Assembly (NCBI GenBank): GCA_963995505.1
Contig: OZ023199.1
Location: forward strand, 3,467,906 to 3,531,905
Direction of reading: 5' to 3'
Source: Hypericum androsaemum
Lineage: Eukaryota > Streptophyta > Magnoliopsida > Malpighiales > Hypericaceae
Length of the DNA stretch: 64,000 nucleotides
The translations under genes were made by a program, and so were the position numbers. How positions within the stretch are numbered: the stretch's first letter is position 1; each line of letters opens with the position of its first letter. This document shows positions 46,378 to 58,436 of the stretch, piece after piece. Under the pieces are notes generated by a model that was not told where the DNA came from, ran no database searches, and saw nothing but the letters and a program-made list of their open reading frames with translations.

Positions 46378-49300
46378 TTACTTGTTCTTATATTTCTTTT
46401 CACCCTTCTTCAAGTTAACAAACAGCTGGCCGAGCTGAGATTCACAAGCAGCTTCAGCCTCTGGCACCAACTCTTTCAGAAAAGACTTGCTCAGATCGTG
46501 CGTCGAGACTATCTGGAACACTTTTCTGCAGAACTTCCGCACTTCTGCACGTCTTGACTGCTTCTCCGGCATATTTGTCACCAACTCCTTGACCAAACAG
46601 GCAAGTTTCTGCATATGGACTTCCAAAATTTTCTTCGAAGAACTGCGGTTGCTTTCATCAGTAATACCTGAATTAAGCGATTTGACTACTTCCATCACTA
46701 GATCAAGCGCTTCGACTCGACGGAAGTCTAACTTGGCACTACCTGTTTTTTCTAAAAGGAAGCCAAGTAGATGATGTCCAATAGATGGCCATCTACGGAA
46801 TACTTCTTTAAGAAACTCGGATTTTATTTGGGACTTTTTACTATCAAAATACTCCAGCAATGCACCCTTAAAAATATCCAAAACCCTCTGCATTTCAGAT
46901 TCTGAGAAATTGCTGGCATCAACTATCTTCAGAAGCCAAAAAGTGGAATTCTGGGCAAGTGAAGCAATCATTTTCTTCCATGTTTTTAAGGCCGACAGCT
47001 TTTCCTGAGACAGAGTATTCGCAGACTTTTTTCTCTTGAATGGTTTTGATGCCAACTTCAGGTTCTTTTCCAGCAAAGATTCAACTGTAGGGAGTTGCAC
47101 CGACTCACACTTCGGGAAGTCTTTTACTTTGAATACCTTCTTCTGAAGAATTCCCCACATACGCTGTGCAAGCTGGTCACTAATTTCAGCAGTATGCGGG
47201 TTAACTAGTGCCTGAGCCAGGTTCAAGTAAACCGTGAGAACTTGTATTTTACCTGTCAAGTTGAACAAGGAACACTAATCAGATTGGCTAGGAAAGAAAA
47301 TAATAACAGATTTCACCATGCAATTACAGGTCTAAACTGGGTTGTAATCAACACAAGATCAAACTAAATCAAAGTAACCAAGAGGACGGACCTGGATTTT
47401 CATGCAGGTAAATCTCTAGCAATGACAGCACGCGAAGTTTGAAAAGAACAAGCTGAGATTGAGCACCTTCGCCCCCAGCCTGGTACTTTTTCTCATTAAA
47501 AATTTGGGCAAGATATGCATCCATTCTAAACATAGCATCGTCATCCATTCCACTGTCAGAATCATCAGAATCCTCTTGTTTCTCTGTCCGTGCTATGTCC
47601 CCTTCATTTATAGCCTCAGAATCACCAGTTTGTTCTTCGCTCTCACCTGTTTCACCATTCTCAGCTTCATCGAGTTCTTCTTCCTCACTAGCAAGCATAT
47701 CCTCATCCTCAGAATCATCATTATCACTGTCTGTTGTCCGATGTCTAGCAGGTTTCAAATCCTTCTTGATGATCTGCAGCATCCGAAGAAGCCCATTATT
47801 GGTCACGTCGCTGCAGAAATACTTGACCACCTGCCAAAGAGACATTGTCAGGTTTCACCCAATCACACATATACTTTTAACCAACAAAACTTGAACATCA
47901 AACTGCAACAGACAAAATCAAGTGCAGCAATTGACGAGGAAGAAGTATAAAGTTGCACACGAAGATAAAAGGTGTCATTTAACAAGTACCTGCTCAATTG
48001 CTGAGCGCATGGCAGCCGATGACTGTGGCAGCAATGATAGCAATGTATCCACAAGGACATCAATCAACTCAGGGGCTTCATAATCATCTGACTCGTCTTC
48101 TCCAGGAGATCCAGGAAGCTCAGATGCTGCAAAAGCTTTCTTACAGCACATGATAAGTTCAGTTGCAGCCTCTGCAAATTCACCTGGGCGAAGAAGAACT
48201 TGGAGTAGCAATTGAATCAGCAAATATCTCAGACAATGCAACTTATTGGTATCAGCACCAATCTCATGATTTCTTTCCTGCAAACACAAGGATTCGAACG
48301 ATTGAACTCTCAGAACAATGATATTAAAAAAAGAAAGAACAACCACACCAAGAAAATAACGGTTAATTTGATCAAGTATCTGTTCAGAAGCGTGTACGGG
48401 AACTGTGGTTAAAGGTACAACCGATACATTTTTTATGGGACTCAATAAAAACCAACCTAAATGGTAAGGGACTGTGCCTCATTTGTTTTTTAAATACTAA
48501 CAAATCAAGATTTAGAAACCATCACAGCCATGTTTAAACGGCTAATTAGCTAAGATCCCAACTGATAGAAAGGACTAATCAATGACATGCACGCATTACA
48601 AAAAGAGATATCAACTGTTGCTATCAGCAGAAAGGATCAAAGAAGATGCACCTCTCTAGAAAGCTTAGCATCCATTTCTTGCAACTTTTTAAATGCATTT
48701 TCATCCTCAATGCTTAGAGAGCGAAACAGTGAAACTGATGGGATGCTTCGTAACGTGCTTAGGAAACGCATAAAGTAAGAACCAATATCATATGGCTCTG
48801 GGCTATCCGCCAAGGTATGTGAACTCTCCATCTTTTGTGCACTTGCCAACAACAATTGTATCTGTTCAATACACATCTTACAAATAGTGCTGGAGACAGC
48901 AGGTTTTGGCCATGTGAACTTTTCCTGCAATTCAAAAGATGTCACTTCAGAGCCAAGAGAGGCAGAGAACAGGCCTTGAACAGCCAGAAACTTCAAAATT
49001 TCCTTATGCAGCCGAAACTTTGCATCAGGATCCAGCTTTAAATGTTTCAGAATATTAGGAAGTGCTTCAACAATCCAATTTCTCAAAGAATCAGGATTCT
49101 CCAATGGGTTAGCTGAATCCTTGTCCTGAACTGATTCTGTCTCCGAATTATCATCTGTTGTCTGACTCTGGTCCGAAGGTTCATCGGAAGCATGACCGTC
49201 ATCCACAAAGATACTAGTTAGATTCTGAATGAAGAGAATGCAACCAGATTCTGTTTTGAACCCCTCTACCAACATTTTTATTGTTTTCATCCTTGTGATG

Positions 49301-51281
49301 GAATCAAACCTTCCATTACTGTGTTTCTGTAAAGTCACAATAACGGCAACCCTTTTAACATCATCATTTTCTACCCATTTTGATAACTCTTTCAGAAAAT
49401 GCTGCCCAACCTTGTAAAGCCAAGACTCTCTGGTGGAGAGAATATCCACAAGGCACTGCACAAGTTTGTAAGAGAGAACGATTGGAACAAAAGATGCGGG
49501 CATCCTTGGGAGGAGGAGAAGCAGAACATCAAGCGCCAAGTGCTTACGGTCATGCGAAGACAAAAGAAGAGATCCTTCAATAATAATTTCGGAGAAATTC
49601 TTAACACCCTTGGCAATTTCCTCCTCTGAAGAATTGACTCTGCGACCCTTTTTGTCCTTCTTTAAAGAATTTGATGCTGAAACAACGTCTTCAGATTGCA
49701 CTACTGTCTCAGGCAATAAGATGTTAACCAGAATAGGCCACACACTGTGTACTCGAGGCTGACAGAATGTTGATTCCTGACATCCAGAAAAACTGAATCC
49801 TTAAAATCTTGAATAAAACAATCTTTCGAAATTTGGCGTGAAAATTAGAGGAATCACCTTCAAGCAATTAGAAATCAATGACAAGTGATCTGAAGAAAAC
49901 AGTCTGCTTGGGCTGAATGGATTAGGCAAAATCTTCCCAAAAGTTGTTTCATGAGCAAGAACTTTCTCCTGAATTTTTAAAGCCAATAACAAAGCATCTG
50001 GATTCCCAATATCAGTGGCACTCCCAAACCACTCGCAAACTCAAGGAGCGTCGAGTATATTATTTATTATTGCGTCACTGGGCAACTGCAATAAAACCCA
50101 CCAAACCACAAGATACCGCTTGTTAAGAAACAGATAAAGCAGGAAACACATAAGTTCCTTAAAAAAGACGTCGCTGAAATTATATGATTCAGGTAACAAA
50201 TGATGCAACCTAGGACCTCCCAGTGGATGGGAGAGCAAACTTGTAAATCTTTCTTCTCTCTGTTTCAACCAGTAAAAAATGTGAATTCTAGTAAGAGCAT
50301 AAATTTTTGCAGTTTCAGGCTTTCAGCTATAAGCAGTACTTCAATACATTTCAAGCCGTATGCAACATGGAGGAGATGATACAGATCAAATTTTCCCAAT
50401 GATTATTTCTCCGAGGAAAAGTAGAAGTTAGCATGAAAAGTGCAAGAAAACTACATTATGCCATACCTGTTCAACCAAGTCTATAATAATGGCAGCAGCG
50501 GGCTCTTGCAAATAACGCTTCTTTGAAGCAAGAGAGATAAGATTACCAGTTAATTCCTTAATATATGGCGTAGAGTGATCAGAATTCCACTCTCTAACCA
50601 GTCTTCCGGACCGTGCAATGGCACCATAAGCAAACAGGCGACCTAATAGACAATCTCTCGCTTCCTGAAGTCAACAAAATCGCAGACTTAGGCATGCACA
50701 TTGCCGAAGCACACAATGTAGTTACCAACAAAGCGAGTCCTCACACACCTGGCCCTTCATCGACGAAGAAACTTCGAGCAAATCGACTATTAACTTCATC
50801 ATGGAGTCCAACTTGATGCTCGGAATTGTACTAACCAGCAAGGAAAGACCTAAAGCAAACCCCTGTCTTGCACACTGAAAGCCAAAAGCCGAAACTCAAG
50901 AAACGAGCTACGAAACAATCACACGCGAAAAGGGTACTTTTCGACCATTACCTCCCTGGACGAGGAAGCACCCCGGATGAGCCTCCCAACCGCGTACCTC
51001 GCCGAAGGGGCGCAACCACTCAACCCGTCGTCCTTCTCGGCCAACCCTTTATCCTCCACCCTCTCGTACGCCTCCTGGACCGCCACCAGCTCCGAAACCA
51101 GCCTCGCCAAGGCCGCTTACCTCGCCGGAACATCAGCCGTCGCCAAGTCCCTAAACACATCAATGTGGAACTTGGGCCTCGCCGCCTCGTCCTTCCCACC
51201 CCGGCGGCGCTCTTTATCAAACGCCCTCCTCTTCTTCTGGGCTTCCTCTACTGATTCTAAGCTCCTCTTCTTGCTTCCCAT
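46378..51281 (-). pseudogene. POL5 / DNA polymerase phi / MYBBP1A-like gene with two in-frame stop codons
   Basis: Seen: eight exons, 51281-50952, 50874-50749, 50664-50467, 50085-49858, 49776-48652, 48277-47990, 47830-47392 and 47252-46378, keep one frame over 1203 codons. The start is MGSKKRSLESVEEAQ, and the body follows the plant POL5 family (FHIDVFRDLATADVPAR, DDGLSGCAPSARYAVGRLIRG, CARQGFALGLSLLVSTIPS). An acidic Asp/Glu/Ser-rich block in exon 7 and a basic end (KKGEKKYKNK) are also family-typical. Known: these nucleolar ARM-like proteins act in rRNA synthesis and ribosome assembly and are not working polymerases. Odd: codon 55 is TAA (51119-51117), where Glu is expected, and codon 233 is TGA (50043-50041), where Gly is expected. 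Each is one G-to-T change from a sense codon. All splice sites and all other codons look intact, so this is a very recent pseudogene, a null allele, or two base errors. Confidence 0.85.
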
Positions 51282-52448
51282 TCCTCGGTTTTCTTCTTCT
51301 TTCTTTTGACTCGGCTAATAAAAACGCGATCTTTGACGATTAATGGAGGAAGAATGGGGAAATAGGGGTTTTGGCCTTCTGGGGAGGTTAAAGTTAAGTA
51401 AACCCTCTCTTGGAATTAGGGTTTTAGGAACTCTTCTTTCCTTTTCTTCTAATCTATTTATATTTGGATAAATTACTAATTTTTTAATTTTTTATTATAT
51501 TTCGTAAGGATATAAAAGTCATTTTATATGAAAAAGTGATGGCTAATATTAACAAAGAACTCGAGAGTATAATAAAATCAAACATAGAGTATGGCAAAAT
51601 TATTTTTCTCAGCTCCTTCCTAAGATGAGGGCAGGTGTGACAGATTAAGTCATGAGTGGTGGTGATACCACCACCTGTGATGAGAACTTTTGTCCAATAT
51701 ATGGTGACCAATATTGAAACTGATTGTAGGTTGTTTTTATTTTTTTGTTCTCGGACTCTCCTATATACAAACATTATCTGATGTTGTTCCTAAAACAAAG
51801 CATTATAAAATCAACACTTTGGGACCGCCTTGGTGTTTTTTTAAGAAGGGCGACGAGAAGCCTACCATAAATATAACGGGTTATAAAATATAAATATAAA
51901 ATACAAATATAAAGAACAAGAATACCAAACAGAAGACGAAAATCAATCCGATAGAGAGACAAGGGTAGAAGCGATGGGCGGTTGACAAGCTACGTAAGCC
52001 AATGACTAGTGCAGAATTCTGCCAATACAAGCAACGGCTAATAACCACGAGGTTACGTAATAGAATGACGTTGTTCAATTTATTTATTTTTTTCCTTTTT
52101 CTAAATATCCATTTCACTCTTGGCTGTCCGATTCGCTCAACTTCAATCCATGTCCAATTTCTCTCCTCTCTTCAAAAAGGAGTTTTTTTTCAATTGAAAA
52201 ACCTTGAGTTGGTTCAAATGAAATGTAAAAATACCATCAGAAAATTCACCATCTAAAATATGACCGTACGGTATTCAATGCGGGAGATTTCACAGAAAAA
52301 ATCCATTAGTGTTTAGCAATTGAAGAGAAGCAGGCTAGTGCTTACAAAACCAAAGACAACCGCAAGAACAACGAGTTGGCTTATTCAACATCTTCCAACT
52401 CCGAGAGGAGCAAACCATCATGTGCCATTATACAGATTACATCCCGAG
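51282..52448. other. Spacer between the POL5-like promoter and the SDH3 3' end
   Basis: About 1.2 kb holding the POL5-like upstream region (near 51282-51480) and the SDH3 3' flank. AT-rich with no gene seen between. Confidence 0.45.
51416..51424 (-). promoter_or_regulatory. Telo-box upstream of the POL5-like locus
   Basis: The minus strand reads AAACCCTAA about 135 bases upstream of the ATG at 51281. Known: this motif is enriched in promoters of plant ribosome-biogenesis and translation genes, which suits the nucleolar role of the encoded family. Confidence 0.4.
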
Positions 52449-53505
52449 CTAACGGAATATATGAGGAATGCTGTGATACACATGATAGGCGAGGGCCAAG
52501 GCGGAGAGCTCGACGGATAGCAGGGTGAGCTTTGACGAATAGAACAACAGCTGGTAGAAACTCTCGAATGTGTAGCAAATCGGACCGATTTTCATGCAAA
52601 GAAGATAGAAGGCGAGGATAACGCCGGTGAGGAATGCCCCAGTGATCCTATTGAAAATCGAAGATGTTGAAGAAACCTGCGGCCTGTAAACAGGAAGGTG
52701 AGGCGACAGTGGGCGAAGAACCTGACGAGAGCCGCGAAGAGCCTCCCCCGATGTTGTACTCATCACACGCCGAGTTCCCAACAGCACATTAGCAGCAAGC
52801 TGTGCTCCTAACGGATTGAAGGCAAACATGGAGGGCGACGACGTCCTCACCCCCTCGGCACTAGGTACGACCTTCGAGTTCTGCGTTTAAGCTGCCAACC
52901 TGTTAGAGAACTAAACAAGGAGCCAAAACCCCCTACACTAGCCCCACAAATCTATCAACCTTACCTCAACATCGGTCACTCGAAAACCCGCTGCACCCAA
53001 TCGACCACCAACAGAGCTGCATTCGCCACACAAAACAGAATCAGGTAAGCACCGGAGATATCGGAAACAGTTCGCAGCGGAATCACCTGGAAGGCCTCGA
53101 GAGATTGCCCCAGCTCCGCGCGGAGCTGGATGGCGCACGCGCGGGATTCACATTGCCCGTGAGCTACATTAAACAGAGCAAACGCAATCAAAAAACCCTA
53201 AAAAGCGGGTCAGATTTCTATACCCGGGCCGGGCCCCACCGGACCTCAGGACGGATCAAGTAAACCGCTTAAGCAACGTACTGATCGCTATTTCACATCA
53301 GATCAACGGAAAACCTAAAACCCTTTTCGGCTTTCTATTAGGTCAAATTGATTAAGAAATTAAAAGAAAAATAAGCTGAGAAATAAACTGAGAATAGAAA
53401 ACCGCTTCGAAGCGGCTGAGAGAAGGGGAAAGGGCTTACGAAACGGTAAGCGGCGGCGGAGGAGGAGACGTCGGGGCGGCGGCGGAGAAGGGCCGTCGAA
53501 GCCAT
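52449..53505 (-). CDS. SDH3: Succinate dehydrogenase subunit 3 (complex II membrane anchor), nuclear-encoded, mitochondrial
   Basis: Seen: four exons, 53505-53440, 53163-53087, 53016-52965 and 52880-52449, join in frame to 208 residues. Exons 1-3 encode an Arg/Ser/Ala-rich, acid-poor leader (MASTALLRRRPDVSSS...; APSSSARSWGNLS; GGRLGAAGF), typical of a mitochondrial presequence. Exon 4 holds the whole conserved core: RPLSPHLPVYRPQ, SSIFNRITGAFL, then membrane segments (VILAFYLLCMKIG; LTLLSVELSALAL) and AYHVYHSI, whose histidine is the expected haem b ligand region. Known: SDH3 with SDH4 anchors complex II in the inner membrane and forms the ubiquinone site. Length fits plant SDH3 (about 210). 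The exon 4 acceptor was chosen among nearby AGs because only that one avoids stops. The presequence exons are less certain than the core. Confidence 0.87.
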
Positions 53506-55034
53506 TATGGTACTATTTTGATTTCTTTTGTTATTTTTTTGTTTTACTTTTTGAAATTATCCTTGCTTTTGTTGGGCTCGAGTCTTAACTAAGATCTCCG
53601 ACTCCATGGAGACTGGCCTTGCTTTTTTTTGAAGAACTTGTTTTTTTTTAAGAACGAGACTGGCCTTGCTACGACAGCGTTTGGAAGGGGAATGCTGCGT
53701 TTGACAGTGATAGCGAACCAGAAAATTTGGGAAGTGGAGATAATATAATTTTTTTCAAAAAAATCTTATAATATATATTAAAAAATTAAAGAATGTCTAA
53801 ATTTTTTAAGATTTGGTTTCAATTTTTAGGTAGATTAATTTTTTAGTGGGGTCAATTTCTAATTTTAATGGGGACATACATTAAAAAATATACCTAGTTA
53901 TCAAACCAAAATAAAATTAAGTGGGCAATTGCCCCACAATATTATAAGTCCCTCCCCCCTGGAAGAATTAATTAGCAAATTTACGCCTTTATGTTTGAAT
54001 GGTTAATTAATTAGCAAATTTACGCCTTTATGTTTGAATGGTTAAAGATATTGGAACCTATGTTTGAGATTATATGCTCATTTTTTATTTTATCATGGAC
54101 TTTATTTTTCAAATCTATATTTTGAAGTTGTAACTAGAACAAGTTCTACGAAAGTAATTGAAATTTCAAAATGAATGTCATTGACAACAAACTAAGACAT
54201 TTTTTGGTACATGACTATTAGAAATTTTTGGTGCATATAAATGATACAATTATGGATTCTTGTAGCTGAAATATCAAATAATTAAAGAAATACTATTTTA
54301 AAGCTATAGAAAGCATTATCCATGCTCTTTACCCTGATTGTATTCTACTTCACAATTTTATAGTGTTATTTTAAAGCTATAGAAAGCAGTATCCATGCTC
54401 TTTACCCTAATTGTATTCTCCTTCACAATTTTATAGTGTTATTTACACTTAACTTGTTAGGATCTTTTAAATAATTAATTATAACTTTTTATAAAAGAGA
54501 ACTTATTGTAAATAGCATAGTGTAATCATAATGAGACTACAAATCCTGACAATTGAAAATTCAGTTCTCATAAAAAAATCCTATTTAAAGTCGGGTATTG
54601 TCGAATACGCCATATTTAGTCCCCTCCCTCTCAACAAATATCAAACAATAAAATATAGAAAAAGATTCTCCGATTATGGACAACAATATTATCCGAACAA
54701 AGATACAATGTTACATCATGTACACCAAGTTACAAGATCCTAAGATTTCAACTCCTATTCAAAAAACTTGCAATTGCAACATGGACATGAACAAATGTGG
54801 GTCAAGCAACGTTGCCAGAAAGAGAGCAGTAATCCGCGGCCATGATTCCGAAGCGATGTAGAATCGTCGAGAGAGAACAGGCGCGGCGCAGGCCTAAAAC
54901 TTGGCCTTTTCGGATTGTTGTTTGCAATGCAGAGCCAAGGCATATACTGTCAATCCATCTGGAAGAATAAAATGACAACCAGAAATGATCTCCAAATGGA
55001 TTCGAGGGTCGGAGAAGGAACTTGTCTTCTGTGT
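53506..55034. repeat. Spacer between SDH3 and the CorA-like gene, with two small tandem duplications
   Basis: About 1.5 kb of AT-rich DNA holding the SDH3 promoter (near 53510) and the CorA-like 3' flank. A 39-bp direct duplication ('attagcaaatttacgccttt...') lies at 53971-54009 and 54010-54048. A 73-bp duplication ('attttaaagctatagaaagc...') lies at 54295-54367 and 54368-54440 with four differences or fewer. No gene was found. Confidence 0.7.
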
Positions 55035-57171
55035 TCAGAGTCGGAGATAACCTCCTTGGTCTGGAGCTCGACGGGTTCTCATCAGGAATGACTTTCTGTT
55101 CAAGGACCAGCTTCTTTTCAAGGCCATCTTTCTTCGCCAAGCAGCTACGTAGCTATAAAGAAATGGGAAAAGGAAGCACAGCAGAACAAGAAGCAGCATT
55201 GCGAGACAGAGAAACATTACGTTGCGAAAACCCTCTTTAATACCCGGGTTCTTCTGTTCTGTCCACGGAACTCCACCGACGTTCATGCCAAACACTGTTA
55301 CAAATCAGCAGAAAGGTGGTTTGCCTTTAGAGGGTTCTCGTAAAACAATGCAAAGTGATAGTGTGATACTATAGAGAGAGAAACACTTACCTCCGGTAAT
55401 GATGGACAATGGAAGAAATATAATGGAAAGGAACGAAAGATAATAGAGCTTTCTGTTTATTTGCTCAGCCTGCCAGCTATCTAGACCTGCTTGGATTGCT
55501 GTAACACGATTTGCTATGAACCCCACGTTCTCTTTGAGTCTCCTAAGCCTTCCAATTAACTCTTCCAAAGATGTAATATCCTCGCCTGCAAACCAAGGCT
55601 TTGTCGAACATTTTTCTTTAACTCGAGGGAAGACTTGCTCCCCATGTGCAATCACCTGTATCAGTGTGCTATCAAGTTTTGTGACCGTCCCCGAAGAAAT
55701 CATAAGGCACAACAGATAAAGATAACAGATCACATGAAAGAAGCATCGAAGTAGATAACATTTGAAATCCAGAAACAAATAAGATCATCAGATTCCAGTC
55801 TCATGTCTTTCCCAGGAACGATTTGTACGCAAGATTCCTCAGCAAATTGAACTAAACAGGTAAGCAAGTACAAAGAGAAGAAGTGTACAAGCTCCAAGAA
55901 AGAACCTGAAGGAGGCGTTGCAGATTAAGATGCATTTTGGGGTATCTTCTCTCATCTAACATTTGTTTCTTTAAAGTAGAACCTCCTGCAGCATAAAGAA
56001 TTGTTCAAACATGCAAATCCTGAAGGCTCCAACATCAAAAGTACGAAAATCCATTTTGAAATAAAAAGTTGGTAACGGTTGCTTTTTTTACGCGTAAATC
56101 TGGTATAATGATTGTACAGAGCTATACGAGTTGTGAATTCATGTACTGCAAACTTAATGCAAAAAATATGATGTGCTAAGTAAAGCACTAAATGGAATCT
56201 AACTGATTTTTCTATCCATGCTTATCAAAGAACTTACATTCGTCCATGAACACGGCTTAATTGATTTCTGTCAGTCTAGTGTAAGAGATTCAACAGCATA
56301 TGCATATCTCTCTTCAGCGCATACCGAAAACAATATGACCTATGTTGCTCCATCGATAAAACAAAACAGAGAAGGAATAAAACAAAGATTAATTCTTTGG
56401 AAAAGCCTAGTTTAACAAACCTTTATCCAGCTCGGGCTCCACTGTATCAAGCTCCATCTCAAGTTTAGCCACAACATCTTGCAAGTGATCTACATGTGTG
56501 TCGATAATGTGAACGACAAGATTTGATACAGATTTTGGAACCGGATTATCAGCCTCCTCGGAGTGATTCATTGTCAGTAAGAACTCAAGAACATGTTCCC
56601 TGATAACAATTCCACCTCCTTCCTTGTCCTCACCTCGGTGAGGAGACGGACTCTCCACAGTTGGAATCTCCGACAAAAGAGATTGGCCCATTGGCGAGAA
56701 ACCCAATCTTGGAACACGACCTAATGATACAGTGATCACTGAATTTTCAGTAACTCTAGCAGCTAATCTGAAAGTAAAATCACTGGAGGTAGGACCGGGA
56801 GAATTAACTCTGAAGACAAGAGCGCCATCAACATGAGCACAGAAGGGCCCGTTGCTAACTAGCGAAAGAATGTCCTGAAGTTTCAAAGGAGGGCAAAGGA
56901 CGTCGATGAGGTATTGCGCAGATAGTGAGAGTTTCTGGTTGCTTTTTGGAAGTTCTACGTGGTACCAACAGAACTCTTGGCCGTGGCCTTCTGCGAGATC
57001 CCATTCTTTCGTGTAGAAGTTCCCACAGCCATCAAAGATGTAAGCCTTTTGCCTCACCATACCGGGAAAACGAGATCGCAAGAGAGGAATCTCCCTGAGA
57101 GGCGTACCCGCAGAGGATTCTCTATCAACTTCTCCATTAACCAATGACACCTCCTCCCTCGCTAGCTCCAT
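55035..57171 (-). CDS. CorA-like magnesium/metal transporter family protein
   Basis: Seen: four exons, 57171-56421, 55985-55906, 55655-55391 and 55294-55035, join in frame to 451 residues. A long soluble N-terminal part (motifs AYIFDGCGNFYTKEW, YLIDVLCPPLKLQDI) leads into a helical region (LDTVEPELDKG; TLKKQMLDERRYPKM; ANRVTAIQAGLDSWQ). The first membrane segment (LYYLSFLSIIFLPLSIITG) runs into the GMN motif at about 368-370 (VFGMNVGG), followed by a second membrane segment (FLCLAMLLLVLLCFLFPFL) and a basic tail. Known: CorA/MRS2 proteins are pentameric Mg2+ channels whose GMN loop is the selectivity filter. The N-terminal half resembles the At1g29820-type plant subgroup more than classic MRS2; its ion and membrane are not established. 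The ATG at 57171 was chosen; the frame stays open upstream to an ATG at 57297, so a longer N-terminus is possible. Confidence 0.88.
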
Positions 57172-57819
57172 TTTACAGCAATTACAGGTATCTGATCCAA
57201 CTACCTGCAAACCATTCCAATAGAGCCAAGCCAACCCTGAAACTCCCGGTACAATTTTGCGCAGAGAAACGAATCTCCTTAACAATCCAATGTCCAAATT
57301 GATGGAATCAAATCCAAATCATATCAGACCCGCCTCGAAACGCATAGGATCAGCAAGCCTAGCCCGTAAAGTTTGACGAAAATCTAACAAATCCAACACC
57401 TGCAAGTCAACAAGATTCCATTTTTACACAACCTTCAAAGAAACATACACATAACTTGGTGTTGCCAACATCACAGATTCCCATTCCAACCAGAACATTT
57501 TGGCCTCCTCACAAGTTACATTGCAATTCAACCAACGAAAGGAACCAACAAAAAAAATTCTAAAAATATAAGAACAAAGAAGGGCATTAGAGAATCCAAC
57601 AGGCAAGGCATGAACATGCAAAACCCAGAAAGGAATATGGAAAAAGACCACAGAGGATGAGATATTGGTCCAAATAAGGAATACCCAGAAACGATTTCAA
57701 CCGAAAGATGGTTTCTTGAACTGGTTTGGTTTAACAACCAAAACTTTTATATCAATCAAAAAGCCAAAACCAAATTTGATGATTTTGAACGTGAAGAAGA
57801 ACAAATCAAACAGGAGAGG

Positions 57820-57853
<34 letters not shown>

Positions 57854-58077
57854 CAACTTTTGTTTTGGGTCTCCCTCCTCTTTGCAGCTTCTTTGAAACT
57901 TCCTCTTCTCTTCTCCTTGGACTTTTGAGAAAATATATAAACCAAAAATCGAACAGGGACTATTTTTTCTATGCCCAAGTGTTGCTTTGTCGTGTCCTTT
58001 TTATTTTTCTTTTCGCAACCCAAGATATTCTATACATCTTACCGAAGTTCATCTCCTAAAAGTTTATAAAAAATTTA
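57172..58077. other. Upstream region of the CorA-like gene
   Basis: About 0.9 kb holding the promoter and probable 5' UTR, including an (AG)n run. Polypyrimidine sequence on the minus strand near 57900 suggests a leader. No other gene was found. Confidence 0.4.
57822..57852. repeat. (AG)n microsatellite
   Basis: About 15 uninterrupted GA/AG units. On the CorA-like sense strand it reads as CT repeats, a common feature of plant 5' UTRs. Confidence 0.95.
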
Positions 58078-58370
58078 GGGATAAGTTTATTTTAGTACAC
58101 TATAGTTTCACCCATTTTGCCTGGAGTACCATATGGTTTCAAATTGGTATTTTAATACCTTGTGGATGACCACCAATTATCCGGGCAGGTCCAGGGTAGC
58201 TACCCGTCCAAACCCACTCGAAACGACGTGGAAGCCATGTGGCAATAGAGTGGCTTAAGTTAAAGCCGACGTGTACAATGACAAATTATCTAATTAATCC
58301 CAAATTATTTTAATTTTTATAAAAAATATCCCACTTAAATATTAATTAACCATCTCTCTCTCCCCTCCTC

Positions 58371-58396
58371 CTCTCTCTCTCTCTCTTGCCCCCTCT

Positions 58397-58432
<36 letters not shown>
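58371..58432. repeat. (CT)n microsatellite inside the Pack-MULE
   Basis: Interrupted CT run, with 30 uninterrupted bases at 58401-58430. Confidence 0.9.

Positions 58433-58436
<4 letters not shown>

Noticed and set aside
51117..51121. Treating the AG|GTAAGC in POL5 exon 1 as the normal donor to save the gene
   Set aside because: It would delete the conserved DDGLSGCAP...RLIRG block and put exon 2 out of frame; the donor at 50951 is the family-consistent one, and the TGA at codon 233 would remain.
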